From the NCBI GenBank assembly GCA_009929615.1, contig SAAB01000017.1:1-59138 (forward strand): a stretch of 59,138 nucleotides of DNA, in the 5' to 3' direction. Within the stretch, counting starts at the first letter, position 1, and each line of letters begins with the position of its first letter. The position numbers and the translations under genes were made by a program. Positions 1 through 9,076 of the stretch are shown here, one piece after another. The notes under the pieces are model-generated. The model saw nothing but the letters and a program-made list of their open reading frames with translations. It searched no databases and was not told the origin of the DNA. The DNA is from Clostridia bacterium. Its GTDB lineage: Bacteria > Bacillota > Clostridia > Lachnospirales > Lachnospiraceae.

Positions 1-100
1 AGCACGATGTGGTGGTCTTATTTTGATGCCTACTTTTCAACCTGTATAAAATTTTCAATGTTCTTTCAATTTAGCCTTGACTTTTTATTTGCAGGCTTAC
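1..100. other. Intergenic edge, no gene seen
   Basis: AT-rich stretch downstream of ftsX, which is transcribed toward the window edge. I see no reading frame, convincing terminator or promoter here, so the next gene of the ftsEX transcript, if there is one, lies outside the window. Confidence 0.5.
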
Positions 101-1009
101 TTAAACTCTTACATGTTTCCTTAAAGTCATATAACTTCCAATGAAACCAATTCCCAAACCAATTCCTAAAGAAACAGGAATCAGAATATTAAATACTGTA
201 TTTACATCTAAAAATGTAAGTAACCGGTTCAATATAGAAAAATGAGTCAAAACAAAGTCTACAACCTTTGGATAAAGCACACGTAAAATGATAACCGGAA
301 TAGCGGAACCTATTAAGCCAATGGTCATACCTTCAACGATAAAAGGACCTCTGACAAAAATATCCGTTGCTCCAATGTATTTCATAATCGCAATTTCCTC
401 TTTACGCACAGTAATACCTATCATAACTGTGTTGCTTATGAGGAAAACAGCGACAAATACCAAGATTAAAATAACGCCTATCGAAATATATCCGATTAAA
501 CGGCTGAAGTTTGTGAAGCTCTCTGCTACAATCTCTGAAGCATTGACTTCTCTGACTCCACTAAGTGTATTAATATACTCAATCAATTCCGGCTGTCTGG
601 CTGTATCTGCCAGATAGACCTGGATACTTGCTGAATCTGCCAATGGGTTGTCCTCATCCAAACCAGAAAGGATTCCCTCATCTCCATCTGGGAAATACTG
701 ATTTTTAAACATCTCCCAAGCTTCTTCAGACGAAATATAATTTGTTGAGCTGACTTCATCTCTCGCATCTATCATCCGCTGAATTTCAAGCATCTCATCT
801 TCTGTTGTTGCATCTTCAAAAAATACTGTAACACCGACGTTGCTCTCCGCCGCATGAATCATAAACTGAAAGTTGGATACCATGCAGTAAAAAATGCCGA
901 ATAAAAACAGACATGCAGTAATCGTTCCGACGGACGCCAATGAGAACAACCGGTTACGGCCGATATTTTTAAAGCCCTGACGGAGCGCATAGAACATTCT
1001 ACCAATCAT
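101..1009 (-). CDS. ftsX: Cell division protein FtsX
   Basis: FtsX is the membrane partner of the ATPase FtsE and passes its signal across the membrane to activate peptidoglycan hydrolases at division or elongation sites. The 302-residue protein has the expected plan: a cytoplasmic amphipathic start, a first membrane segment near residues 22-45, and an extracellular domain of about 120 residues. Three further membrane segments follow in the last 140 residues. The N-terminal pattern LRQGFKNIGRNRLFSLAS is typical. The start overlaps the ftsE stop by 11 nt, so the two genes are translationally coupled. The length is normal for Firmicutes. The identification is firm; which hydrolase it controls is not visible. 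Confidence 0.95.
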   Translation of the reverse strand: MIGRMFYALRQGFKNIGRNRLFSLASVGTITACLFLFGIFYCMVSNFQFMIHAAESNVGVTVFFEDATTEDEMLEIQRMIDARDEVSSTNYISSEEAWEMFKNQYFPDGDEGILSGLDEDNPLADSASIQVYLADTARQPELIEYINTLSGVREVNASEIVAESFTNFSRLIGYISIGVILILVFVAVFLISNTVMIGITVRKEEIAIMKYIGATDIFVRGPFIVEGMTIGLIGSAIPVIILRVLYPKVVDFVLTHFSILNRLLTFLDVNTVFNILIPVSLGIGLGIGFIGSYMTLRKHVRV

Positions 1010-1682
1010 TTGTTATTCCACCTTTTTCATCGTTGACAACCACACCTTTATCAATTGTAATAACTCGTTTCTGCATACGTTCCACAATCTCCTGATTATG
1101 GGTAACAACAACGACCGTGGTTCCACGTTTATTAATGTCCTCCAATAAAGTCATAATCTCCCAGGCATTTCCCGGGTCAAGATTACCTGTAGGCTCATCG
1201 GCCAACAGAATCGGAGGGTTGTTTACCAGGGCTCTGGCAAGAGAAACTCTCTGCTGCTCACCACCGGATAATTCATTTGGAAAAGACTCTGCCTTATCAG
1301 CCAGTCCTACTAAAGACAGCATCTGTGGCACAGTTTCCTTAATCTGCTTTGCCGGTTTTCCAATAACCCGCTGAGCAAATGCAATATTCTCATAAATATT
1401 TCTATCCTTTAACAGACGGAAATCCTGAAACACGACGCCAATACCACGTCTCATCTTCGGAATCTTTCTTCTCCGAAGTCTGCTGATGTTCTGACTGTTA
1501 ATATATATCCTTCCTGAAGTAGGCTCCAGTTCTTTCAATAATAATTTAAACAGTGTTGTCTTTCCAGAACCGCTGCTTCCTACGATAAATACAAATTCAC
1601 CTTTACGAATTCTCAGATTAACACCATTTAAAGCAGACACACCTGTGCTATAAGTTTTGCAAACGTTATCTAAAACAATCAC
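999..1682 (-). CDS. ftsE: Cell division ATP-binding protein FtsE
   Basis: ABC-type ATPase that works with FtsX at the cytoplasmic face of the membrane. Visible motifs are Walker A GSSGSGKT at residues 36-43, the signature LSGGEQQR, and Walker B ILLADEPTGNLD with its catalytic glutamate, followed by the H-loop VVTHN. The 227-residue length is standard. The start has an AGGAGG-type site just upstream. It follows the PucR-like regulator gene by 40 nt on the same strand and overlaps ftsX, so the three probably share a transcript. Confidence 0.96.
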   Translation of the reverse strand: MIVLDNVCKTYSTGVSALNGVNLRIRKGEFVFIVGSSGSGKTTLFKLLLKELEPTSGRIYINSQNISRLRRRKIPKMRRGIGVVFQDFRLLKDRNIYENIAFAQRVIGKPAKQIKETVPQMLSLVGLADKAESFPNELSGGEQQRVSLARALVNNPPILLADEPTGNLDPGNAWEIMTLLEDINKRGTTVVVVTHNQEIVERMQKRVITIDKGVVVNDEKGGITNDW

Positions 1683-1722
1683 GTTATGACCTCCTTTTAT
1701 CGCCAGTTTCTCGCTTTAAATC

Positions 1723-2811
1723 TTAATATTCAAACGTTTCCATATATCTCATATACTTTACAACCATCAATGCAATCTTAAATGTAATCGCATCCTCAAA
1801 AACTCTCAAATCCAGACCTGTGCTCTTCTGAAGCTTGTCCAAACGATATACCAGCGTATTACGATGGATATACAGCTGTCTGGAAGTTTCTGAAACATTC
1901 AGGCTGTTTTCAAAGAATTTATTGATAGTTATTAAAGTCTCTTCATCCAAATCATCTGGGGACTTTCCATCGAAAATCTCCTTAATAAACATCTTGCATA
2001 ATGGTACAGGAAGCTGATAAATCAGACGTCCAATACCTAAATTACTGTAAGCTACCGCTGAACGCTCGCTGTAGAAAATCTTTCCTACATCCAAGGCCAT
2101 CTTCGCTTCTTTATAAGAACGGGATACATCCTTAATCTCATGGACAATCGTACCAAGAGCTATGCGGCATTTTGTCAGTCCCTCTGCATGAAGCATATCT
2201 AAAAGACCTTTACAGGACTTCGTCAGTTCTTCATAATTCTCGTTTTCTTTAACTTCTTTAACGAGAATAACACTCTTTTCATCGACTGCGGTAATAAAAT
2301 CCTTTGTCTTACCCGTGTAAATACTGCGGACAATCTCAAGACCATTCAGTTCTTTATCGCTGTTCAACTCAATAATCACTGCAATTCGCCGTACATCGGT
2401 ATCAATACGAAGCTTTTTTGAACGGTTGTAGATATCTACCAAAAGCAGATTATCCAGCAACAGGTTCTTAATAAAGTTATCTTTATCAAAACGTTCTTTA
2501 TAGGCTACAAGCAAATTCTGTGTCTGAAAAGATGCAATCTTACCCACCATATAGACATCATCACTATCGCCTTTGGCAAGGATGACAAACTCAAGCTGAT
2601 GCTCATCAAACACCTTAAAGAACTGGAATCCGCTAAGCACCTGGCTGTCTGCCGGTGAATTGACGAAATCCAGAACCGCATTCTCATATTCTTCCGCATT
2701 ATTCATTGTAGATGCCAAGACTTTTCCTTCGGTATCCATAACGCATAAATCCACTCTGGTAATGGCTTTCAGCCCTTCCATCGTATTCTGCAAAATCTGA
2801 TTTGAAATCAT
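1723..2811 (-). CDS. PucR/CdaR-type transcriptional regulator
   Basis: Regulator ending in a PucR-type helix-turn-helix (about the last 60 residues, with the family hallmark NVSETSRQLYIHRNTLVYRLDKLQ). The N-terminal ~120 residues resemble a small sensory domain (LCVMDTEGKVLAS), and the middle resembles the GGDEF-like CdaR domain. The effector is not visible. A longer frame begins at 2856, but the predicted promoter at 2868-2896 would put the transcription start almost on that start's Shine-Dalgarno sequence. I therefore prefer ATG 2811, preceded by AAGGGTGG, giving 362 residues. It lies 40 nt upstream of ftsE, an unexpected partner for such a regulator. Confidence 0.85.
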   Translation of the reverse strand: MISNQILQNTMEGLKAITRVDLCVMDTEGKVLASTMNNAEEYENAVLDFVNSPADSQVLSGFQFFKVFDEHQLEFVILAKGDSDDVYMVGKIASFQTQNLLVAYKERFDKDNFIKNLLLDNLLLVDIYNRSKKLRIDTDVRRIAVIIELNSDKELNGLEIVRSIYTGKTKDFITAVDEKSVILVKEVKENENYEELTKSCKGLLDMLHAEGLTKCRIALGTIVHEIKDVSRSYKEAKMALDVGKIFYSERSAVAYSNLGIGRLIYQLPVPLCKMFIKEIFDGKSPDDLDEETLITINKFFENSLNVSETSRQLYIHRNTLVYRLDKLQKSTGLDLRVFEDAITFKIALMVVKYMRYMETFEY

Positions 2812-2867
2812 TTCTACCACCCTTACTCTTTTATCATATAGTCCGTTACATACCAACTCCTTTATAT

Positions 2868-2896
2868 ATAATAGTGCAAATATGCCAAAAAGTAAA
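2868..2896 (-). promoter_or_regulatory. Predicted sigma-A promoter for the PucR-ftsEX transcript
   Basis: Read on the minus strand, a -35 TTTACT (2891-2896) and a -10 TATTAT (2868-2873) are separated by 17 nt. The start of transcription would fall near 2861. Prediction by eye only. Confidence 0.55.
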
Positions 2897-3070
2897 GATT
2901 TTTTTATGTTTTTTTATAAAACAGCCCCATGTAGGTTACATTTTTGTTACAGAATGATTTCATTTATGAATTCTAGCACATTTTAAAATTGAATTATAAC
3001 CAATTTTATCCGAGGGTTTTTATTAAAAATGTATAAGCGCCGGAATTTTATGGTGAACACTTTGTTTTTA

Positions 3071-3079
3071 TGATATAAT
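3071..3079 (+). promoter_or_regulatory. Extended -10 element before the SDR gene
   Basis: The sequence TGATATAAT is a perfect -10 hexamer with the extended TGn motif, 46 nt before the ATG of the dehydrogenase gene. The -35 region is poor, which fits an extended -10 promoter. Confidence 0.6.
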
Positions 3080-3124
3080 CCATAATATATTTTTATACAC
3101 TATCTATAGAAAGAAGTCGAATAT

Positions 3125-3856
3125 ATGGCAAATAAAGTCGTTTTGATTACCGGTGCATCCCGTGGAATTGGCCGTTCTATCGCCCGGATATTTTCTGAAG
3201 CCGGGTGGGCTGTAGGTATCTGCTGCCGGCAAAACAAAGATAAATTATTAGAAATTCAAACAATCATTGAAGCTAACGGAAGTCCCTGTTTCACCTATAT
3301 AGGCGACATGGGTATTTACGAAGAAGCTCAGGCTTTTATTACAGAAGCTCAGGCCCTTCTTGGTCCCGCAGACTGTCTGGTCAATAATGCCGGTGTCTCT
3401 CATATAGGGTTATTGGACCAGATGAGTCCTGAACAGTGGCAGCATATCATACAGACGAATCTTACCTCTGTTTTCAACTGCTGTAAACAGGTAATTCCTG
3501 GTATGGTCTGCCGCCAATCCGGACATATTATTAATATTTCCTCTGTATGGGGTATCTGTGGTGCTTCCTGTGAAGTTGCTTATTCCGCCTCAAAGGGCGG
3601 CATCAATGCTTTCACAAAAGCCTTGGCCAAGGAACTGGCTCCAAGCCACATCACTGTCAACGCCATTGCCTGTGGAGCTATTAATACAGAGATGAATCAG
3701 TTTCTCAGTGATGAGGAACGTTCTCAGCTGATTGATGAAATTCCTTCCTGTCGTATGGGTGAACCTGAAGAAGTTGGCCGGCTGGCACTTCAACTTGCCG
3801 GTTCCCACCCTTATCTGACCGGTCAGGTCATCTCATTGGATGGAGCATGGATTTAA
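3125..3856 (+). CDS. SDR family oxidoreductase (FabG-like)
   Basis: Short-chain dehydrogenase/reductase of 243 residues. It has the NAD(P)-binding motif TGASRGIGRS near residue 10, NNAG near residue 87, the catalytic serine in NISSVWG and the catalytic YSASK tetrad residues. The C-terminus LTGQVISLDGAWI is typical of the classical FabG-like group. It most closely resembles 3-oxoacyl-ACP reductase paralogues, but it stands alone, away from other fatty-acid genes, so the substrate cannot be assigned. Its own promoter lies upstream and a strong terminator follows. Confidence 0.88.
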   Translation: MANKVVLITGASRGIGRSIARIFSEAGWAVGICCRQNKDKLLEIQTIIEANGSPCFTYIGDMGIYEEAQAFITEAQALLGPADCLVNNAGVSHIGLLDQMSPEQWQHIIQTNLTSVFNCCKQVIPGMVCRQSGHIINISSVWGICGASCEVAYSASKGGINAFTKALAKELAPSHITVNAIACGAINTEMNQFLSDEERSQLIDEIPSCRMGEPEEVGRLALQLAGSHPYLTGQVISLDGAWI

Positions 3857-3863
3857 AATAAAC

Positions 3864-3908
3864 GTAGAGCAGAAACCCTTCGCAACGAGATTCTGCTCTA
3901 CATTTTTT
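3864..3908. terminator. Bidirectional terminator between SDR gene and YcxB-like gene
   Basis: An 11-bp perfect stem GTAGAGCAGAA / TTCTGCTCTAC (3864-3874 with 3891-3901) is followed by a T-run on the plus strand. The A-rich flank serves the convergent gene. Confidence 0.85.
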
Positions 3909-4374
3909 ATGCTTTCTGTGCCTGAAGTTCCTGCAAAAATGATACAAGTTCTTCCGAACATTTTCTTTTCAAAATAATAATTCCTGATCCTTGTCCAAGC
4001 ACTAAATAAAAGTGAGTAGGTGTTTCCAACACTCTCTGGACCTGGCTGTAATTGACACGGCCTTTACCTAAAACGCTGGCCTGCTCAACATAATTCGGAT
4101 AAAATGTATATATAAAGGTTACATTCTGAATACTGGGATTTTTTGCATAATCACTTTTTGCATTTATGGAAAACACAATTTTAAAAATCAACGGTACCAA
4201 CACTGCGCAAACAATATAAGTCATATCTCTGGTGAAATAGCACACAGCCAACAGCACCAATTCTATTACCAGCATAACAACCGGTATCTTCCTAACCTGC
4301 CAGAGTATGGCATGATTAAATTTTTTATACTCGTCATATGTATATACGGTTTCCGTCTGAAGCATCTGATTCAT
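3907..4374 (-). CDS. YcxB-like family membrane protein
   Basis: Small protein of 155 residues with two adjacent membrane segments (about residues 27-65) and a C-terminal soluble part. The pattern YSQVQRVLETPTHFYLVL followed by IIILKRKC resembles the YcxB-like domain of Firmicutes. Its function is not known. A longer frame starts at 4464, but AAGGAGGGAT directly precedes the ATG at 4374, so that start was chosen. It is 40 nt downstream of another membrane protein gene on the same strand. Confidence 0.7.
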   Translation of the reverse strand: MNQMLQTETVYTYDEYKKFNHAILWQVRKIPVVMLVIELVLLAVCYFTRDMTYIVCAVLVPLIFKIVFSINAKSDYAKNPSIQNVTFIYTFYPNYVEQASVLGKGRVNYSQVQRVLETPTHFYLVLGQGSGIIILKRKCSEELVSFLQELQAQKA

Positions 4375-4414
4375 AAGAAAATCCCTCCTTTTTATCCTGT
4401 TAATTATATATGAT

Positions 4415-4939
4415 TCAAGAAAAAAAGGCAAATTTCTGACCTGTATAAATATATTTTTCGGCATTCCAAAGCGACTCTGGCATATCTCCCATCATAACCA
4501 ATACATATACCCGGTCCCCGATTTCAATTGTTTGATAGTCATCCTCAAAAACCCTGATTCGTGAATCATATCCATTAACACGCATATAGTAAGATGTATA
4601 ATCCCGTGACTCACCGGCTTCAACTTCCATTTTCTTATCTGTCACCCGGTGTTCTTCAATATGCCAGTTATATTTATTCTGTTCCGCATGGATATAAGCC
4701 CATATGGATAAAAGGGCAAGCAGTCCAACAAGAACAGTGGCTATCAAAAGGCCTCTGCCGTTTGACGAAAATAACCTCTTGCTCTCTGTTTCTATCGCAT
4801 CATCCGCCTGCCTCCGGTATCCTATACTTAATACGCCTAATAAAGCAAACATAAAAACAGCAACAATTATCAACACAATTAAGCCCTGATTATTAAACGC
4901 CACCTGTTTCTGTACCATTTTATCGGTAAGAGCTATCAT
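4415..4939 (-). CDS. Uncharacterised membrane protein
   Basis: I do not recognise this gene with confidence. The product (174 residues) has two membrane segments, at about residues 18-40 and 65-87, separated by a charged loop. A soluble C-terminal domain of about 85 residues follows, rich in acidic and aromatic residues (EDDYQTIEIGDRVYVLVMMGD). The last domain could be a small beta-barrel of the DUF3592 kind, but this is a guess. The start at 4939 is seven nt after AGGAGG, better than the in-frame ATG two codons upstream. It probably forms a two-gene unit with the YcxB-like gene. Confidence 0.6.
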   Translation of the reverse strand: MIALTDKMVQKQVAFNNQGLIVLIIVAVFMFALLGVLSIGYRRQADDAIETESKRLFSSNGRGLLIATVLVGLLALLSIWAYIHAEQNKYNWHIEEHRVTDKKMEVEAGESRDYTSYYMRVNGYDSRIRVFEDDYQTIEIGDRVYVLVMMGDMPESLWNAEKYIYTGQKFAFFS

Positions 4940-5023
4940 TTCCATTCCTCCTGGTTGAATCTACCTATCCAACTATACCCTACCGCAATTATGTAAAATC
5001 CATAGTCCTGCTTTTATTAACAT

Positions 5024-5065
5024 CTTATAAAATAAAAAGAACAGAAAGCATTTCACAGCTTTCTG
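5024..5065 (-). terminator. Terminator after the ABC exporter genes
   Basis: CAGAAAGC (5042-5049) pairs with GCTTTCTG (5058-5065). On the minus strand the stem is followed by a T-rich tract (TTCTTTTTATTTT), as expected of an intrinsic terminator. Confidence 0.75.
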
Positions 5066-5084
5066 CCCTTTTCATTTTTATCAT

Positions 5085-6926
5085 TTATGCCGTTTCTTCA
5101 AACTGGGAATTATAAAGGTCTGAATAGAAACCACCCTGTCTGAGCAGTTCTTCATGACTTCCCTGTTCAATAATATCTCCATCTTTCATAACCAGAATCA
5201 CATCTGCATCTTTAATCGTTGACAATCTGTGGGCAATAACAAAGCTTGTTCTGCCTTCCATCAGATGATTCATAGCCTGCTGGATTCGTTCTTCTGTACG
5301 TGTATCGACAGAACTTGTTGCCTCATCAAGAATCATAACCGGATTATCCGCAAGAATCGCACGGGCGATCGTCAGAAGCTGTTTCTGCCCCTGAGATACA
5401 TTGCTTGCATCCTCATTCAGTTCCATCTGATAACCTCCCGGAAGGGTCTGAATAAACCGATGGGCACGGGCTGCTTTTGAAGCTTCTATAACTTCTTCAT
5501 CCGTAGCATCCAACCGTCCATATCGGATGTTTTCCATAATGGTCCCTTTAAAGAGCCATGTATCCTGAAGAACCATACCAAATAATTCTCTCAACTCACT
5601 TCGATTAAAATCCTTAATGTTATGACCATCCACGAGAATATTCCCGCTATTGACATCATAGAAACGCATGAGCAATTTAACCATCGTTGTCTTACCGGCA
5701 CCTGTCGGTCCAACAATAGCTACCGTCTGTCCCGGCTTAACATCACAACTAAAATCATGAATAACCATTTTATCCGGCTTATATCCAAAACGTACATTCT
5801 GGAAAGATACTTTTCCCTCCGGTGCTTCTAAATGTACTGGATTTTCCACGCATACATCCTCTTCCGGCTCCGCAAGGAATTCAAAAACACGTTCTGAAGC
5901 TGCTGCCATAGACTGAAGCATATTAGATACCTGAGCCACCTGTGAAATCGGCTGGGTAAACTGGCGCACATACTGAATAAATGCCTGAATATCGCCAATC
6001 TGTATGCTTCCGATAATCGTCAGGTAACCACCAACAACAGCAACGGCAACATAACCCAGGTTTCCAACAAAGTTCATAACCGGCATCATCACACCTGAGA
6101 AAAACTGGGATTTCCAGGCGGATGTATATAATGTATCATTTGTCTCTGTAAATTCTTTAAGAACTTCCTCTTCTCTGTCAAAGGCCTTAACGATATTCTG
6201 TCCGCTGTAAACTTCCTCGACCTGTCCGTTAATTTTTCCAAGATATTCCTGCTGGGTACGGAAAAATTTCTGAGAAAATTTTACAACCGTTGTAATCAGA
6301 AGACCTGATACAGGCAGAATAACAACTGCAATCAAAGTCATCATCGGGCTGATACTCAGCATCATAATCAAAATACCAATAACCGTTGCTACAGATGTTA
6401 TAAGCTGGGTAATACTCTGATTCAGGTTCGTACCCAATGTATCAACATCATTCGTAATTCGTGATAAAACTTCACCGACGGTTCTGGATTCAAAATATTC
6501 CAGCGGCATCCGGTTAATTTTCTCAGAAATTTCCCTACGCATACGGAAACATATTTTTTGTGAAATACCTGTCATCAGCCATCCCTGAATAAATGAGAAA
6601 CAGGCACTGATTACATATAATCCAAGTAATATAAGTAAAACCCGGCCTATTGTTCCAAAATCTATACCCGGACCTCCGGAAAGTTTTGACACAAGTCCAT
6701 TAAAAATTTCCGTTGTTGCCCGGCTCAGAACCTTAGGTCCAATAATATTAAATGTCGTACCACAAACAGCAAAAATTGCAACAAATACAAGAGCAATTTT
6801 ATAACGTCCCATGTAATTCAGTAATTTTTTAACACTACCCGTAAAGTTTTTTGGCTTTTCTCCCGGTACAACACCTCTGCCCATAGGACCGCCTCTTCTT
6901 ACCGGTTGTCTTCTTCCTTCACTCAT
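5085..6926 (-). CDS. ABC exporter, fused membrane/ATPase subunit (canonical half)
   Basis: Type IV ABC exporter half-transporter of 613 residues: a six-helix membrane domain (about residues 35-335), then an ATPase domain. The ATPase has Walker A GPTGAGKTT, signature VSQGQKQL (a variant of LSGGQ) and Walker B VMILDEATSSVD with the catalytic glutamate. It starts inside the stop of the preceding exporter gene (ATGA overlap, 4 nt), so the two halves form a heterodimer, a common form of multidrug exporter. The first 30 residues are Arg/Gly/Pro-rich. The substrate is unknown; control by a MarR regulator suggests export of a toxic compound. Confidence 0.92.
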   Translation of the reverse strand: MSEGRRQPVRRGGPMGRGVVPGEKPKNFTGSVKKLLNYMGRYKIALVFVAIFAVCGTTFNIIGPKVLSRATTEIFNGLVSKLSGGPGIDFGTIGRVLLILLGLYVISACFSFIQGWLMTGISQKICFRMRREISEKINRMPLEYFESRTVGEVLSRITNDVDTLGTNLNQSITQLITSVATVIGILIMMLSISPMMTLIAVVILPVSGLLITTVVKFSQKFFRTQQEYLGKINGQVEEVYSGQNIVKAFDREEEVLKEFTETNDTLYTSAWKSQFFSGVMMPVMNFVGNLGYVAVAVVGGYLTIIGSIQIGDIQAFIQYVRQFTQPISQVAQVSNMLQSMAAASERVFEFLAEPEEDVCVENPVHLEAPEGKVSFQNVRFGYKPDKMVIHDFSCDVKPGQTVAIVGPTGAGKTTMVKLLMRFYDVNSGNILVDGHNIKDFNRSELRELFGMVLQDTWLFKGTIMENIRYGRLDATDEEVIEASKAARAHRFIQTLPGGYQMELNEDASNVSQGQKQLLTIARAILADNPVMILDEATSSVDTRTEERIQQAMNHLMEGRTSFVIAHRLSTIKDADVILVMKDGDIIEQGSHEELLRQGGFYSDLYNSQFEETA

Positions 6927-9076
6927 GATGCGCGTCCTCCTTCCAATTCAGCTTCAGATAACTGGGATTTCGCAATTTCCTGATAGGATTCACAACTCTT
7001 CATCAGTTCGTCATGGGTTCCTATACCCGCTACGCGTCCATCCTCAAGCACAATAATCTGGTCGGCATGAAGAATCGTACTTATACGCTGTGCAACAATC
7101 AAAACAGTGGCATCAGCAACTTTATCCTTTAAAGCACTTCTCAAAGCAATATCTGTTTTGTAATCCAATGCAGAAAAACTATCATCAAAGAGAAATACCT
7201 TCGGATTCTTTGCAACAGCTCTGGCTATAGACAGACGCTGCTTCTGGCCACCGGATACATTGGTTCCACCCTGAGAGATTGCACTTTGATACAAATCTTT
7301 TTTAGCTTCGATAAATTCTGTAGCCTGGGCAACAGCAGCTGCGTTTTCCATATTCTCATCCGTAATCCAATCACCACCGAACTTAATATTTGATGCAATA
7401 GTCCCAGAGAACAAAATACCCTTCTGAGGTACAAACCCAAGAATACTTCGCACTTTATTCATAGACAATTCCCGGATATCAATATCGTCAATTGTAATTG
7501 CTCCGGAAGTAACATCATAAAATCTTGGAATCAAATGAACAAGTGTAGACTTGCCACATCCCGTACTTCCGATAATTGCCGTTGTCTTTCCAGGCTCCGC
7601 CCGAAAACTTATATGCTCCAGTGCATCCTCATTCGCCCCCGGATAACGGAAACAGACATCTTTAAATTCCACATATCCTTTAATATCGTTTAGTTCAGCA
7701 TCCCGAACTGTTTTTGCATCATGGATACTTGGCTCTGTTGTAACAACTTCTTCAATACGGTCTGCTGCCACACCGGCTCTTGGAAGCATGATGGAAATCA
7801 TTGTCAACATAAGGAATGCCATAACAATCTGCATGGTATAGGTAATAAACGCCATCATATCTCCAACCTGAAGATTTCCCTGGTCAATACCATGTCCACC
7901 ATTCCATACAATTAAAACAGTAATACCATTCATAATAAGCATCATTGCCGGCATCATTACTGTCATAACGCGATTTGTAAACAGCTGGGTCTTCATCAAA
8001 TTCGTATTGGCTTCATCAAAACGTGCCTCTTCGTGTTTTTCACGGCTAAACGCACGGATAACAGGAATACCGGTAAGGATTTCCCTAGATACAAGATTTA
8101 ATTTATCTACCAGGTCCTGCATCTTTTTGAATTTTGGCATAGCCAAAGCCATAAGTACAAGGACAAGGGCCATAATTGCTGCAACAGCTACCACAATAAT
8201 CCAACTCATACCCGTTTTTGTATTGATTACTTTAAGCACACCACCAATACCAATGATGGGTGCATAAAATACCATTCTCAGCATCATAACTTCGACCATC
8301 TGAATCTGCTGGATATCATTGGTGCTTCGGGTAATCAGTGAGGCTGTGGAAAACTTATCCATCTCTGCATTTGAAAAAGATACAACCTTACTAAATACAT
8401 TTTTTCGCAAATCCCGTCCTACACCCGCTGCAACCTTTGCTGCAAACAGTGAGACAAGAATGGCTGCAACCATCATAACAATGGTCAAACCTACCATCTG
8501 GATACCTCTGGATTTTAAATAATTCATCTGGAGCGCATCTAAATCCACGCCCATAGCTTGATATTCTTCTTTGACAAACAAAATCGCCCGCTGTTTAACA
8601 ATGGACTCACTCATATCACCAAAGGATGCTTCGACCTGGTTACGCTGTTCAATCATATCTTCCTTGCTCACCATGCCGGCATCTAAAGCCTGTTTTACCT
8701 GATTAATATCCATCTGGCCTGATTCTTCCATAGATGAAAGAATCAACATAGGCATACCAAAGGCACTGTCCGTTTTATCCAGTACCTCTTTATCCTTTGT
8801 ATTCAGAACATAATTTCCATCCTCATCCTCCGAATAATAAGGTTCTACTGTTTTTATTTCATCATCTGTCATAAACAGAGTCAGATTCTCATAGGTCTCA
8901 CCACGCATTTGTGTTGGTGTCACCCGCTCAATGCCTCCCTGCTGAATACCGTTGTCAACAATATTCGATGTGTACTGAGGCAGTGATAGTTCACAACTGG
9001 CCTGAATGACCAGTAACAAAATAATGGTCAGTACCATTGCTTTTGAGTTTTTCAGATACCTGAAAATCTTTAACAT
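6923..9076 (-). CDS. ABC exporter, fused membrane/ATPase subunit with large outer loop (degenerate site)
   Basis: Half-transporter of 717 residues, about 100 longer than its partner. The extra length is an insertion after the first membrane helix (about residues 45-190), acidic and probably extracellular. The ATPase domain has Walker A GSTGCGKST and signature VSGGQKQR. Its Walker B reads FLFDDSFSALD, with aspartate in place of the catalytic glutamate. This asymmetry is known from heterodimeric exporters such as TM287/288, where one ATP site is degenerate. It overlaps both the MarR gene (7 nt) and its partner (4 nt), so all three are one operon. Confidence 0.92.
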   Translation of the reverse strand: MLKIFRYLKNSKAMVLTIILLLVIQASCELSLPQYTSNIVDNGIQQGGIERVTPTQMRGETYENLTLFMTDDEIKTVEPYYSEDEDGNYVLNTKDKEVLDKTDSAFGMPMLILSSMEESGQMDINQVKQALDAGMVSKEDMIEQRNQVEASFGDMSESIVKQRAILFVKEEYQAMGVDLDALQMNYLKSRGIQMVGLTIVMMVAAILVSLFAAKVAAGVGRDLRKNVFSKVVSFSNAEMDKFSTASLITRSTNDIQQIQMVEVMMLRMVFYAPIIGIGGVLKVINTKTGMSWIIVVAVAAIMALVLVLMALAMPKFKKMQDLVDKLNLVSREILTGIPVIRAFSREKHEEARFDEANTNLMKTQLFTNRVMTVMMPAMMLIMNGITVLIVWNGGHGIDQGNLQVGDMMAFITYTMQIVMAFLMLTMISIMLPRAGVAADRIEEVVTTEPSIHDAKTVRDAELNDIKGYVEFKDVCFRYPGANEDALEHISFRAEPGKTTAIIGSTGCGKSTLVHLIPRFYDVTSGAITIDDIDIRELSMNKVRSILGFVPQKGILFSGTIASNIKFGGDWITDENMENAAAVAQATEFIEAKKDLYQSAISQGGTNVSGGQKQRLSIARAVAKNPKVFLFDDSFSALDYKTDIALRSALKDKVADATVLIVAQRISTILHADQIIVLEDGRVAGIGTHDELMKSCESYQEIAKSQLSEAELEGGRAS

